Of a DNA stretch of 64,000 nucleotides, positions 18,376 through 26,827 are shown piece by piece. The stretch covers positions 124,001-188,000 of the forward strand of contig NZ_RXNQ01000001.1 in assembly GCF_004138205.1 (NCBI RefSeq). The letters run 5' to 3'. The position numbers and the translations under genes are program-made. The DNA comes from Pedobacter sp. SYP-B3415 (GTDB lineage: Bacteria > Bacteroidota > Bacteroidia > Sphingobacteriales > Sphingobacteriaceae). The notes under the pieces were generated by a model that saw only the letters and a program-made list of their open reading frames with translations, was not told the origin of the DNA and did not search any database. How positions within the stretch are numbered: position 1 is the stretch's first letter; the number at the start of each line of letters is the position of its first letter.

Positions 18376-18786
18376 CTAACTGAAAAGCCTGGTTTCGAGG
18401 TAGATGCCCAGATAAGAAGCGAAGCGCTGCTCAAAGCTGTCTTTCGGATAACGGTTTTCAGGCTTCCAGCTGCCGTGTTCTTTTCTAAGGCAGATTTTCG
18501 TGTGTTTGTCTTTGAGATAAAAGGTGTAAATCCCGCTGCGGCGGATGCTCAGATACCCGCCGATCTTAATGCCCTGAAAGGGAATTTCCATATAGGCATT
18601 GGCCCGGCTCCGGAAAAAATGTTTAGCGATAACCTGTTCTGAAAGGTAGACGGTTTGCTCGTCCAGCCAGCGGTCAGGCTGCAGGCAGAACCAGTTACGG
18701 TGCCGGTACCAGAGATTCGATACAAATATAACCACACCGAGAACCGGCAATACCGAAAATGAAAAAAGATAGACGCTCTGCAGCAT
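18376..18786 (-). CDS. Single-pass membrane protein, function unknown
   Basis: 136 aa. One hydrophobic helix at about residues 4-23, followed by a basic, aromatic soluble domain with YMEIPFQGIKIGGYLSIRRSGIY and several lysine-rich turns. The soluble part resembles a small beta-rich PH-like fold in pattern, but no family is recognised. It faces the peptide genes convergently across their terminator; a link to them, such as immunity, is only a guess from proximity. Confidence 0.5.
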   Translation of the reverse strand: MLQSVYLFSFSVLPVLGVVIFVSNLWYRHRNWFCLQPDRWLDEQTVYLSEQVIAKHFFRSRANAYMEIPFQGIKIGGYLSIRRSGIYTFYLKDKHTKICLRKEHGSWKPENRYPKDSFEQRFASYLGIYLETRLFS

Positions 18787-18865
18787 ACCGGGTGAAACTT
18801 CGTTATGCGAATTTAAACATCAGGATCGGCATGAAAAAGCCTGATCAAACCAATTTACCCAGGCT

Positions 18866-19420
18866 TTACATTTTTTGAAATTGCTTTCTGATTTGCTTTG
18901 CTTTAGCAAAAAACGCGATACTGTGGCTGCTTTCGAGAAAATCCAACGTATTTAAAAGTTCCTCCCGTATCCAGGGCTGCTGCACCGAGAAGTTGGCGAG
19001 AATTTGAATACAATGCGATTTAACGGCCACTGGCACCATGCCATCAAGGAGCCAGTCAAATACGGGCCGGGTCAGCATTTCCTGGTTTTCTAAAGTTAAC
19101 TTATTGACTTTGCCTGTTTTCAGACGGCTAATCATAGTAAGGATTTTAGCAAAATGGCGTTGGGCCGAATGATTTTGCTGCCGTTCAAATCGGCGAATAA
19201 ACGCGTCTGCCACTACGGCGAAAGAATCTGCATGGTGATAACAGAGATTTTCAAGAATCCAGGCCGCCCTGAATGCGACCTGAGGGTTAACGTCAAAACT
19301 GAGATCCAGCAGGAGTGCTGCCGCATGATTAGCTGCGACAGTACTGGCAAGGTGTTCTATTGCCTTTTTCGAAAGTGGTTTTGTAAGGGCGGCAAAGAGC
19401 GCTTCCTGTGTAAGATTCAT
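18866..19420 (-). CDS. HEAT-repeat-like alpha-helical protein, function unknown
   Basis: 184 aa from the ATG at 19420 (MNLTQEALFAALTKPLSKK); the frame extends to 19483, but those 21 residues would cover the divergent promoter region of the hydroxylase gene. The chain is almost entirely helical with HEAT-like pairs, for example VNPQVAFRAAWILENLC and the segment around PVAVKSHCIQILANF. No catalytic motif. Such proteins usually mediate protein contacts. It is divergent from the aromatic amino acid hydroxylase gene. Confidence 0.65.
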   Translation of the reverse strand: MNLTQEALFAALTKPLSKKAIEHLASTVAANHAAALLLDLSFDVNPQVAFRAAWILENLCYHHADSFAVVADAFIRRFERQQNHSAQRHFAKILTMISRLKTGKVNKLTLENQEMLTRPVFDWLLDGMVPVAVKSHCIQILANFSVQQPWIREELLNTLDFLESSHSIAFFAKAKQIRKQFQKM

Positions 19421-19509
19421 ATACCGGGGGCATGAACAACCGCTGATTTTGTGATTTTCGTAAAAATAGCTGATTGACATCATTTTTTACAAGCCGGAAC
19501 GTTCCTATT

Positions 19510-19541
19510 TTTGGATTCCTTGGCCTAACGGCCTATTTTCG
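19510..19541 (+). promoter_or_regulatory. Promoter of the aromatic amino acid hydroxylase gene
   Basis: TTTG (19510-19513), 20 nt, then TATTTTCG (19534-19541), one mismatch from TAnnTTTG at ideal spacing. The spacer holds GGCC-TAAC-GGCC. An exact box TATTTTTG at 19506-19513 overlaps the -33 element and could be a second promoter. Confidence 0.5.
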
Positions 19542-19576
19542 CAATAATCAGATTGATAATTTTTTAACCCGCAGCA

Positions 19577-21355
19577 ATGAGTGCCTTTAATGATTTTAAT
19601 AATCCGCAGGTGGCCCGTCTACCTAATCATCTCAAACAGTTCATTGTAGAGCAGCATTACGAAAAATACACGCCCATTGACCAGGCTGTGTGGCGTTACG
19701 TAATGCGGCAGAACTACAGTTATCTGAAAGATGTGGCTTATTATCCGTATATCAAAGGATTACAACGTGCGGGTCTCAGCATTGAGCGCATTCCTGATCT
19801 TCAGGTAATGAATGACAACCTGGGAAAAATCGGCTGGGGTGCCGTTACCGTCGACGGCTTTATTCCGCCTGCTGCGTTTATGGAATATCAGGCTTATCGC
19901 GTATTGGTCATAGCAGCAGACATCAGGCAACTGAATCATATTGAGTACACGCCGGCTCCTGACATCATTCATGAATCGGCCGGGCATGCACCAATTATTG
20001 CCGATACCGACTATAATAACTACCTGAGTTATTTCGGATCAATCGGTGCAAAGGCTATGTTTTCTTCGAAAGATTTTGAATTGTACGAGGCAATCCGCCA
20101 CCTCTCGATCCTGAAGGAATCTACTGATGCAGGCGACCAGGAGATTGCGCAGGCTGAGAAGCACCTGAAAACTATTTCTGAAAACATGGGGGAGCCCTCC
20201 GAGATGGCCTTGTTAAGCCGTTTGCACTGGTGGACAGTCGAATATGGCCTGATCGGGACGCTGGAAAACCCAAAGATTTATGGTGCCGGTCTCCTCTCGT
20301 CAATAGGCGAAAGTTATACCTGCATGCAGCAGGATGTCAAAAAAATCTGGTACAACCTGGACACCATCAACTATCCGTATGACATAACACAGAACCAGCC
20401 GCAGCTGTTCGTTACACCAACGTTTCAAAATCTGATCGATGTTCTCGAAGCATTTGCAGATACCATGGCCTTCAGAAGAGGCGGTGCCGAAAGTATGGTA
20501 AAGGCTATTGAATGTAAAAATCCGGCAACGGCCGTTTACAGTTCGGGGCTGCAGGTCAGCGGCGTGTTCACTGATATGGGAATAGATCCGGAAGACCGGC
20601 TCACCTTCCTTAAAACGACAGGCGAAACGGCGCTTGCCTTTAACAATCAGGAACTGGAGGGGCATGGAAAATCCTACCATAAGGATGGCTTTTCATCGCC
20701 CGTAGGCAGGCTGAAAGGGATCAGTACACCGTTGGAAGATTTCTCTTCTGAACAACTGACAGCGGCGGGAATCCTGCCGTTTCAGCAGACATCACTGCAT
20801 TTTGAAAGCGGGATCAGCGTAAGCGGAACGGTAAAGTACGTAACCCGCCGGGAGAATAAAATTCTCCTGATCGGCTTTACCGACTGCACTGTGCAGGATC
20901 ATCTGGGAAATATTCTTTTCAGACCAGAATGGGGAATGTACGACATGGCTGTTGGCGAGCAGATTATATCTGTATTTAATGGTGCTGCAGACAAAGACCG
21001 TTTTGAAACGATTACACACGTAAGTGACAATTTAACTCAGAAAGTCATTTATGATGAGCCGATGCTCAGGCTGCATGAACTATATCGTCAGGTACGCAAC
21101 TGCCGTGAAAATCAGGAAGGCTATGCTGAACTGCCTGCTATCTGGGAGCAGCTTAAGACAACATACCGGACCGACTGGCTTCTGCCGCTGGAGATCCTCG
21201 AGATCCTGCATTTTATGAAAATCAATCCGGAGCTTGAAAAAGAGATCCGGGTTTCGCTTGAGCTCCGTGCTTCAGTTGATCCGGATCATGCCAAATTGAT
21301 CAATGATGGTTTTCACGTAATCGAAAATCCGGTTACACAATTAATGAACGAATAA
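19577..21355 (+). CDS. phhA: Pterin-dependent aromatic amino acid hydroxylase (phenylalanine 4-monooxygenase type)
   Basis: Converts phenylalanine to tyrosine with tetrahydropterin, iron and oxygen. 592 aa. The catalytic core occupies about residues 20-300: iron ligands H132 and H137 in IHESAGHAP and E222 in HWWTVEYGL, all present. About 280 further residues follow the core with no recognised domain, twice the length of the classical bacterial enzyme; long forms like this occur in Bacteroidota. The tyrosine-degradation genes 2-6 kb downstream support a catabolic role. The pterin carbinolamine dehydratase needed for cofactor recycling is not in the window. Confidence 0.88.
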   Translation: MSAFNDFNNPQVARLPNHLKQFIVEQHYEKYTPIDQAVWRYVMRQNYSYLKDVAYYPYIKGLQRAGLSIERIPDLQVMNDNLGKIGWGAVTVDGFIPPAAFMEYQAYRVLVIAADIRQLNHIEYTPAPDIIHESAGHAPIIADTDYNNYLSYFGSIGAKAMFSSKDFELYEAIRHLSILKESTDAGDQEIAQAEKHLKTISENMGEPSEMALLSRLHWWTVEYGLIGTLENPKIYGAGLLSSIGESYTCMQQDVKKIWYNLDTINYPYDITQNQPQLFVTPTFQNLIDVLEAFADTMAFRRGGAESMVKAIECKNPATAVYSSGLQVSGVFTDMGIDPEDRLTFLKTTGETALAFNNQELEGHGKSYHKDGFSSPVGRLKGISTPLEDFSSEQLTAAGILPFQQTSLHFESGISVSGTVKYVTRRENKILLIGFTDCTVQDHLGNILFRPEWGMYDMAVGEQIISVFNGAADKDRFETITHVSDNLTQKVIYDEPMLRLHELYRQVRNCRENQEGYAELPAIWEQLKTTYRTDWLLPLEILEILHFMKINPELEKEIRVSLELRASVDPDHAKLINDGFHVIENPVTQLMNE

Positions 21356-21401
21356 AAATTTACGGCTTCCCGCATCTGCCGGGAGGCCTTACACCATACA
21401 A

Positions 21402-22103
21402 ATGAATATAGTTATTACAGGCGCAAGCAGTGGTATTGGTTTCGAAACCGTACTGGAACTATCGCTTTCGCCGGCAAATAAGATCGTTGCAATAGCCCGG
21501 TCGGCCGAAAAACTGCGCAAGCTACTGGAAATTGCGAAGGGGCTTAGCCCTGACTGTACAGTTTTGCCCGTTGCTTTTGATATCGTGCACGATGATTATG
21601 CAGCACTTCTCCCCTTTCTGAAGCAGCATCTTGGAGAGATTGACATTCTGATCAATAACGCGGGTGCCCTGGTAAACAAACCTTTCTCTGAAACCAGCGA
21701 GGAAGACCTTGGCCAAATGCTTGAAAGTAATGTGATCAGCCATTTCAGGATGATAAAAAATACGTTTCCGCTGTTAAAATCAGGAAGTCACGTGGTAAAT
21801 ATCGGTAGTATGGGTGGCTATTCCGGCAGCGTCAAGTTTCCGGGACTCTCAGCTTATTCCGCAAGCAAAGCCGCATTACATACGCTGACTGAATGCCTGG
21901 CTTATGAGTATGCAGATACCGGGATTCGCTTCAACTGCCTGGCCCTGGGTTCGGCGCAGACAGAAATGCTGGAACAGGCCTTTCCAGGCTACCAGTCGCC
22001 GGTTATGGCCTTCGAAATGGGTAAATATGTAGCCGATTTTGCCCGGACGGCGCATAAGTTCTTTAACGGAAAAGTGCTGCCTGTTGCTGTTACAACACCT
22101 TGA
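21402..22103 (+). CDS. Short-chain dehydrogenase/reductase
   Basis: 233 aa, classical SDR length. Cofactor loop TGASSGIG at residues 6-13, structural NNAG, catalytic Ser region SMGGYSG and YSASK (Tyr and Lys of the active site). It starts 46 nt after the hydroxylase stop in the same direction and may be co-transcribed. Since sepiapterin and dihydropteridine reductases belong to this superfamily, a role in pterin supply for the hydroxylase is possible but rests on position only. Confidence 0.85.
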   Translation: MNIVITGASSGIGFETVLELSLSPANKIVAIARSAEKLRKLLEIAKGLSPDCTVLPVAFDIVHDDYAALLPFLKQHLGEIDILINNAGALVNKPFSETSEEDLGQMLESNVISHFRMIKNTFPLLKSGSHVVNIGSMGGYSGSVKFPGLSAYSASKAALHTLTECLAYEYADTGIRFNCLALGSAQTEMLEQAFPGYQSPVMAFEMGKYVADFARTAHKFFNGKVLPVAVTTP

Positions 22104-22154
22104 TAATCAGCAAAGATTATAACTCACACTATACAGGAATGTGGAAAAGTTCTG

Positions 22155-22186
22155 TTTGGCAGCCCGGCCTTAATTACTTATGTTTG
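22155..22186 (+). promoter_or_regulatory. Promoter of the NlpC/P60 gene, decides its start codon
   Basis: TTTG (22155-22158), 20 nt, TATGTTTG (22179-22186): exact match and spacing. The -7 box overlaps the first in-frame ATG at 22180, so translation must begin at the ATG at 22192, about 2 nt after the expected transcription start. Confidence 0.65.
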
Positions 22187-22191
22187 TTTTA

Positions 22192-22719
22192 ATGCTGAAC
22201 AAACTACTTGTAATCTTGTTGCTCTCAGGCTTGGTTTCTATTCAGGCAAAATCGCAGTCACTGCAGGAGGTATATTACCAGAATGTAGTAACCAAGGTAC
22301 TTGACAAAATCACAGGAAAGCGGGCAACCGCCGATGTAGTCCTCGACTTTGCAAAAGATCTTATCGGTGTACCGTACAGATATGCGTCAGGAAGCCCTTC
22401 TAAGGGATTTGACTGCTCAGGTTTTGTAACGTATGTTTTCCGCAATTTCGGTTTTAAGGTACCACGTTCGTCTCACGAATATGCGCGTGCCGGAAAACCG
22501 GTCAAACTTGCAGACGCCAAACCGGGCGATGTCATTCTCTTTACGGGCACCAACTCAAGGGTAAGACGCATCGGGCATGTAGGTATTATCACCTCGGTTT
22601 CGGGCGGAGAGGTCGAGTTTATTCATTCCAGTTCAGGTCGTGAAAAAGGTGTTACCATCACCAGTCTGAGCGAGGGCTACTACAAACGCCGCCTGATGAA
22701 GGTTGTAAGTCTGCTTTAA
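22192..22719 (+). CDS. NlpC/P60 (C40) cell-wall endopeptidase
   Basis: 175 aa from the ATG at 22192; the ATG at 22180 lies inside the promoter -7 box. A signal peptide covers residues 1-20. The papain-like NlpC/P60 domain has C75 in DCSGFV, H129 in GHVGI and H145 in FIHSS, the complete catalytic triad. Family knowledge: cleaves the gamma-D-Glu/diamino-acid bond of peptidoglycan stem peptides, in the periplasm. Single-gene unit without extra binding domains. Confidence 0.9.
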   Translation: MLNKLLVILLLSGLVSIQAKSQSLQEVYYQNVVTKVLDKITGKRATADVVLDFAKDLIGVPYRYASGSPSKGFDCSGFVTYVFRNFGFKVPRSSHEYARAGKPVKLADAKPGDVILFTGTNSRVRRIGHVGIITSVSGGEVEFIHSSSGREKGVTITSLSEGYYKRRLMKVVSLL

Positions 22720-23418
22720 TCAATCAATTTAATAATCTGCTCTCCGGCCTCCTGATCCCTGGAAGTTCATATGAGATCTTCGCCAGCCCGGCATCACGAT
22801 CAGGGGAATGGCAGCAGTGCTGCGGCGGCTGAAGGGTTAGGCACCTGATTCTTTATTTTGGCTCGTGGCTCGACAAATAGTCTTCTGCGCCGCCATCTCA
22901 TCCTTATTCCTTTTTCCTTGCCACCTGCGCGCCCAATCTTTGCATTTTCGACTTTTACCTTTCAGCTCAACAGGATCTTTCATTCCTGTGCCTTTTTCCT
23001 TGCCCGCCTGACTTCAAACTTTCTACTTTCAACTTTTAGTGTCTTTGTCCTGGTTCCTTTTTGTTTAGTCCAATTGGCGAACGTTCGAGCTACCCCTTCG
23101 CAGGAGATCCCTCGACGTTGCAATATTGAAAAAAAACGGACTGCGAAAACGCGCTTCGGAATGACGGCGTGGGGGACGTCAGTGGGGATTGGCGCCGTGA
23201 GGGTTTGAACTTTTCACTTTTAACTTTTAACTGAAAACCGTCATCAAAATCACTGCCTGTACGTGAAGCCCGCAGACAGAGAATACCGGGGGGGCTTGAT
23301 TAAGAAGACTCAGGCAAATACTGCTTTGAGACTGTTCAGAACGATCTTATTCCATTCAGCCAATTTTTACCGGATAACAGTGATCCCTGACTCATGACGG
23401 GACTGGTGGTCTCCCCAT
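22720..23418. other. Gene-free region with dispersed repeat remnants
   Basis: About 700 bp with no credible gene. 22880-23060 is pyrimidine-rich with short reiterated CTTTC/AACTTT units, and 23205-23232 has a TTTTCACTTTTAACTTTTAA tract, both typical of degenerate Bacteroidota intergenic repeats. 23233-23379 is the third copy of the dispersed repeat. A short plus-strand frame across this region translates to low-complexity F/L/P-rich sequence and is rejected. Confidence 0.6.
23233..23379. repeat. Dispersed repeat, partial copy C
   Basis: Matches the 3' halves of copies A (13213-13355) and B (13499-13640): GCCTGTACGT, GGGGGCTTGATT, TCAGGCAAATACTGCTTT and CAGCCAATTTTTACCGGA are all shared, with scattered substitutions. 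It is 10 kb away and in the same orientation. The 5' half of the unit is missing. Confidence 0.75.
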
Positions 23419-24315
23419 CTAAATCGCGGCTAAAAGCACCACTTTAAGCGCTTCTTCTGCCTGACCGCCTTGCAGGTAGATCCGGGCCAGTTCATGCAGT
23501 TCCCGCTCGCGGTTCGCCGGATCGCCAATCGTTGCATCCAGGATGTCCTTTACTTCCTCCCGGCGGGCCATCGCCTCGATGGTCTCATCATCAGGAATTT
23601 TTGCGAGGTTTCCCAATAAACCCAGGTCGTTTCCCGTCAGCACATGCGATGTTCGCGCTGCCGCAGGCAAGGCGTCTACACCAATACCCATGGTAGTTAA
23701 CGGCTTGGGCACTTTAAAAAGATTGTCTGCGGTGATGCGGCAATACCAGTCGCCCCCAAGCCGTGCCACCAGATCAATCTTTGCCTGATCAATCTTTCCC
23801 TCGTTATCAAGGATCTCCTCCCGGATGTGAATCCTTTTAATCTCAGCAATGACCAGGTTGCCTGCGCCATTGTTTTCGCCGAGGGGCAAAACCTGCGTAA
23901 CCAGGCATTCAAGCTGTACAGGCGCTTCTGCAACGCGCGGTGGAGTAACGACATCGGAAGGCAGCATAGTAAAGCCTGCCTTTACAAATTCGTTCACACC
24001 ACGCGCATATTCCGTACTGGCCAGGCTGGTCTGCTGTACCATCGCATAATCGACAATATTGATCACGCATTCTGCAACCTCCAGCACATTCTCCAGCGTA
24101 TGTTTGATGGTATTGTCACGAACGCGCCGGGCCGGTGAGAACACACATACCGGCGGATTTGTACCGAAAAGGTTAAAAAAACTGAACGGGCTGAGATTTA
24201 CATTTCCTGCGGCATCAATGGTTGATGCAAAACAGATTGGCCTGGGCGCAACAGCATACTGCAGGTAGTTTTGCAACGCTGCCGGCCCCAGTGTACCTGC
24301 GTCAAGGCTGAGCAT
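23419..24315 (-). CDS. Flavin reductase-like (FMN-binding split barrel) protein in the tyrosine cluster
   Basis: 298 aa from the ATG at 24315, one base after the FAH stop codon; the frame runs on upstream, but that part lies inside FAH. N-terminal FMN-binding split barrel of the flavin reductase/DIM6-NTAB type: APRPICFASTIDAAGNVNLSPFSFFN, then SPARRVRDNTIKHT and NIVDYAMVQQTS. Such proteins bind FMN and often reduce free flavin, but many have unknown substrates. The tight spacing to FAH suggests translational coupling and a job in the same pathway. The last 80 residues are helical and unassigned. Confidence 0.8.
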   Translation of the reverse strand: MLSLDAGTLGPAALQNYLQYAVAPRPICFASTIDAAGNVNLSPFSFFNLFGTNPPVCVFSPARRVRDNTIKHTLENVLEVAECVINIVDYAMVQQTSLASTEYARGVNEFVKAGFTMLPSDVVTPPRVAEAPVQLECLVTQVLPLGENNGAGNLVIAEIKRIHIREEILDNEGKIDQAKIDLVARLGGDWYCRITADNLFKVPKPLTTMGIGVDALPAAARTSHVLTGNDLGLLGNLAKIPDDETIEAMARREEVKDILDATIGDPANRERELHELARIYLQGGQAEEALKVVLLAAI

Positions 24316-24316
24316 A

Positions 24317-25315
24317 TCAGGATTTTTTGCGTGCCAGGATTGAAAAATCAGCGTCTTCCTTCTTAATAATGTTGTGCAGTACACCAAGACCGGTAATCTC
24401 CATTTCAACCGTATCTCCATCCTGAAGCCACTGTACCGGGTAGGCCGGATCATGCAATAACCCTGTTCCGTTTAATTCAAGGAAACAACCTGTGCCGACC
24501 GTTCCTGAACCAATTACATCACCGGGAAGGATATCGGCCCCGTACGCACATCGCTCAATAATTTCAGCAAAGGTCCAGTCCATATCGGCCATTGAGCCTG
24601 ACGACACTTCCTTACCGTTTACGCGGCAAGTCATCTTCAGATCGTAAGCAGCGCCCACATGTCCGGCCTTTGCCGGCACGCGATAGGCCTCCAGCTCATC
24701 AGGTGTAACCAGCCAGGGCCCGATCACCGTAGAAAAATCCTTTCCTTTGGCAGGCCCGAGATTTAATTTCATTTCCTCCATCTGTAAGGTGCGCGCACTC
24801 ATGTCATTCATGATCATATATCCGGCAATATAACTGTCGGCCTCCTCAGCACGAATATTCCGGCCTTTGGTGCCAATAACTACGGCTACCTCAAGCTCAA
24901 AATCGAGTTTATCGAAATGGTCTGGCATGCAGCTGATCTCACCCGGACCCTGAACCGCATTGTGGTTGGTAAAATAAAAGATCGGATATTCATCAAATTC
25001 CGGGATCATGTCCACTTTCCTGTTTCTTCTTGCAGCCTCCACATGCTGCCTGAAAGCGTAACCGTCACGGCAGGAAGTAGGATGCGGAACCGGGGCAATC
25101 AGCTCGTAAAACACCTCTTCCTTTGCCTGTAATGCTCCCGAACGGATGTTATGGTCAACCAGTTTCGCGCGATCCATCAGGTCTGTGCCACCGGCAAGGA
25201 AATCAGCCATACGATCGGGCAGCTGTTTATCGCAGCTATGCAGGTTATAGATATGTCCGTCTATGAAAACGCCAAGGTGCTCAGTCTCTTCCGTTTTATA
25301 CGATACTAGTTTCAT
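24317..25315 (-). CDS. Fumarylacetoacetate hydrolase family protein
   Basis: 332 aa, two-domain FAH fold of the bacterial type. Metal-site acidic residues lie in FDKLDFELEVAVVIG and in the MIMNDMSARTLQMEEM segment; the GKDFSTVIGPWLVTP and GSGTVGTGCFLE motifs are characteristic. Expected reaction: fumarylacetoacetate plus water to fumarate and acetoacetate, the last step of tyrosine breakdown. Divergent from hmgA-hpd, which supply its substrate. The substrate is inferred from context, because other FAH-family enzymes cleave related acylpyruvates. Confidence 0.9.
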   Translation of the reverse strand: MKLVSYKTEETEHLGVFIDGHIYNLHSCDKQLPDRMADFLAGGTDLMDRAKLVDHNIRSGALQAKEEVFYELIAPVPHPTSCRDGYAFRQHVEAARRNRKVDMIPEFDEYPIFYFTNHNAVQGPGEISCMPDHFDKLDFELEVAVVIGTKGRNIRAEEADSYIAGYMIMNDMSARTLQMEEMKLNLGPAKGKDFSTVIGPWLVTPDELEAYRVPAKAGHVGAAYDLKMTCRVNGKEVSSGSMADMDWTFAEIIERCAYGADILPGDVIGSGTVGTGCFLELNGTGLLHDPAYPVQWLQDGDTVEMEITGLGVLHNIIKKEDADFSILARKKS

Positions 25316-25645
25316 ACGCTTAGGTATTTGGTTAAATGATCGCGATAAAGCTAAGAAAAATTATGCAGGGCGTGCTGCAGTAGAATAAACCGGCGTGTTA
25401 CCTGAGATTTTGTTGCCATTGAAAAAAACTTTACTTTAGTTACATGAACACGAAACCAGGCTGCTTGTACCTGAATCTGCCCGCCGAAGAAGGCCGGGCG
25501 GTTTACCGCAGCCGGATGCTGTCAAAACTCGTCTTCGCACAGTATTCTTAACTGTTAGCATTCCCATCTATTTTATCGCCTGCTGCAAACGTTAGCCAAC
25601 GTTGCCTGTTTTCTTTTTAGAATTTTCTAACCAAATCCTGCATCT
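25316..25645. other. Intergenic region between divergent FAH and hmgA
   Basis: 330 bp. Holds an ATG-started 35-codon frame (25444-25551, MNTKPGCLYLNLPAEEGRAV at its start) of doubtful reality, a near-palindrome GCAAACGTTAGCCAACGTTG around 25585-25605, and the perfect palindrome TTAGAA-TT-TTCTAA (25617-25630) 15 nt before hmgA. These could be operator sites for a tyrosine-degradation regulator. No consensus promoter recognised. Confidence 0.4.
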
Positions 25646-26803
25646 ATGCCTGTTTATCATCAATTGGGTAAAATTCCGCCAAAGCGGCACACCATCTTTC
25701 GCAAACCTGACGGAGAACTGTATGCCGAAGAACTGGTATCTACCGAAGGGTTTTCAAGTTTATACTCGCTCGTTTACCACTGCCACCCGCCAACACTCGT
25801 CAAATCAATCGCTGAACCGTACAGTGTTGCCCCGCGCATTGCCCGCGAAAAACACCTAAAACACACCAGCCTGATCGGATTTAATATACCACCGCAAGAT
25901 GACTACCTGGAAAGCCGGAAAGCGGTGCTGGTGAATTCAGATCTGCATATCATTCTTGCAGCGCCCCGCACATCCATGACGGATTACTTCTATAAAAACA
26001 GCGAGGCAGATGAAGTGATTTTTGTGCATGAAGGTTCCGGAACGCTGAAAAGCGGATTTGGCGAGCTGAAATTCGCTTATGGTGACTATCTGGTCATTCC
26101 GCGAGGAACAATTTATCAGCTGCATTTTGATACCGCAGAAAACAGGCTGCTTATTGTCGAAAGCTTCAGCCCGGTCCGCAGCCCGAAACGGTACCGGAAC
26201 GCATTCGGGCAGTTGGAAGAACATTCACCGTATTGCGAGCGGGATATCAGACGCCCGGAAAACCTGCAGACGATCGACGAAAAGGGCGACTTCAGGGTTT
26301 TGATTAAAAAGCAGGGGCTTATCTACCCTTATGTGTACGGCACGCATCCCTTCGATTATATCGGCTGGGATGGCTTTCACTACCCCTGGGCCTTGTCGAT
26401 CCACGACTTTGAGCCGATAACCGGACGTTTGCACCAGCCGCCTCCGGTACACCAGACCTTTGATGCGCATAACTTTGTGATCTGCTCTTTTGTGCCCCGC
26501 AAGTATGACTACCACCCGCAGTCTATTCCGGCACCATATAACCACAGCAATGTCGACAGCGATGAAGTGTTGTATTATGTAGACGGCGATTTTATGAGCA
26601 GGAAAAGTGTTGTCAGGGGCCAGATCACACTGCACCCCGGAGGCATACCGCATGGCCCGCATCCCGGCACCGTTGAGAAATCGATCGGTCAGGAATCTAC
26701 GCAGGAACTCGCCGTTATGATAGACTCATTCCGGCCGCTTATGATTACCGAAGATGCCCTGGGCATTGAAGACGAGAACTACCACAAAAGCTGGATCAGT
26801 TAA
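25646..26803 (+). CDS. hmgA: Homogentisate 1,2-dioxygenase
   Basis: Opens the ring of homogentisate to give maleylacetoacetate, using ferrous iron and oxygen. 385 aa, shorter than the about 440-residue proteobacterial and human enzymes but with the full core. The C-terminal cupin holds NFVICSFVPRKYDYHP, the NHSNVDSDEVLYYVDG segment and LHPGGIPHGPHPG, which include the iron-ligand histidines and glutamate. Its stop is followed within 26 nt by hpd, so the two form an operon. Confidence 0.93.
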   Translation: MPVYHQLGKIPPKRHTIFRKPDGELYAEELVSTEGFSSLYSLVYHCHPPTLVKSIAEPYSVAPRIAREKHLKHTSLIGFNIPPQDDYLESRKAVLVNSDLHIILAAPRTSMTDYFYKNSEADEVIFVHEGSGTLKSGFGELKFAYGDYLVIPRGTIYQLHFDTAENRLLIVESFSPVRSPKRYRNAFGQLEEHSPYCERDIRRPENLQTIDEKGDFRVLIKKQGLIYPYVYGTHPFDYIGWDGFHYPWALSIHDFEPITGRLHQPPPVHQTFDAHNFVICSFVPRKYDYHPQSIPAPYNHSNVDSDEVLYYVDGDFMSRKSVVRGQITLHPGGIPHGPHPGTVEKSIGQESTQELAVMIDSFRPLMITEDALGIEDENYHKSWIS

Positions 26804-26827
26804 TTGAAAACATCCTATTTAGATAAT

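Noticed and set aside
22180..22191. Upstream ATG of the NlpC/P60 gene
   Set aside because: The ATG is part of the promoter -7 box and could not be in the mRNA if that promoter is used.
22858..23208. 116-codon plus-strand frame
   Set aside because: Low-complexity F/L/P/S translation from pyrimidine-rich DNA.
24316..24453. N-terminal extension of the flavin reductase-like protein
   Set aside because: Lies inside the FAH coding region in another frame; the ATG at 24315 is directly after the FAH stop and fits the family.
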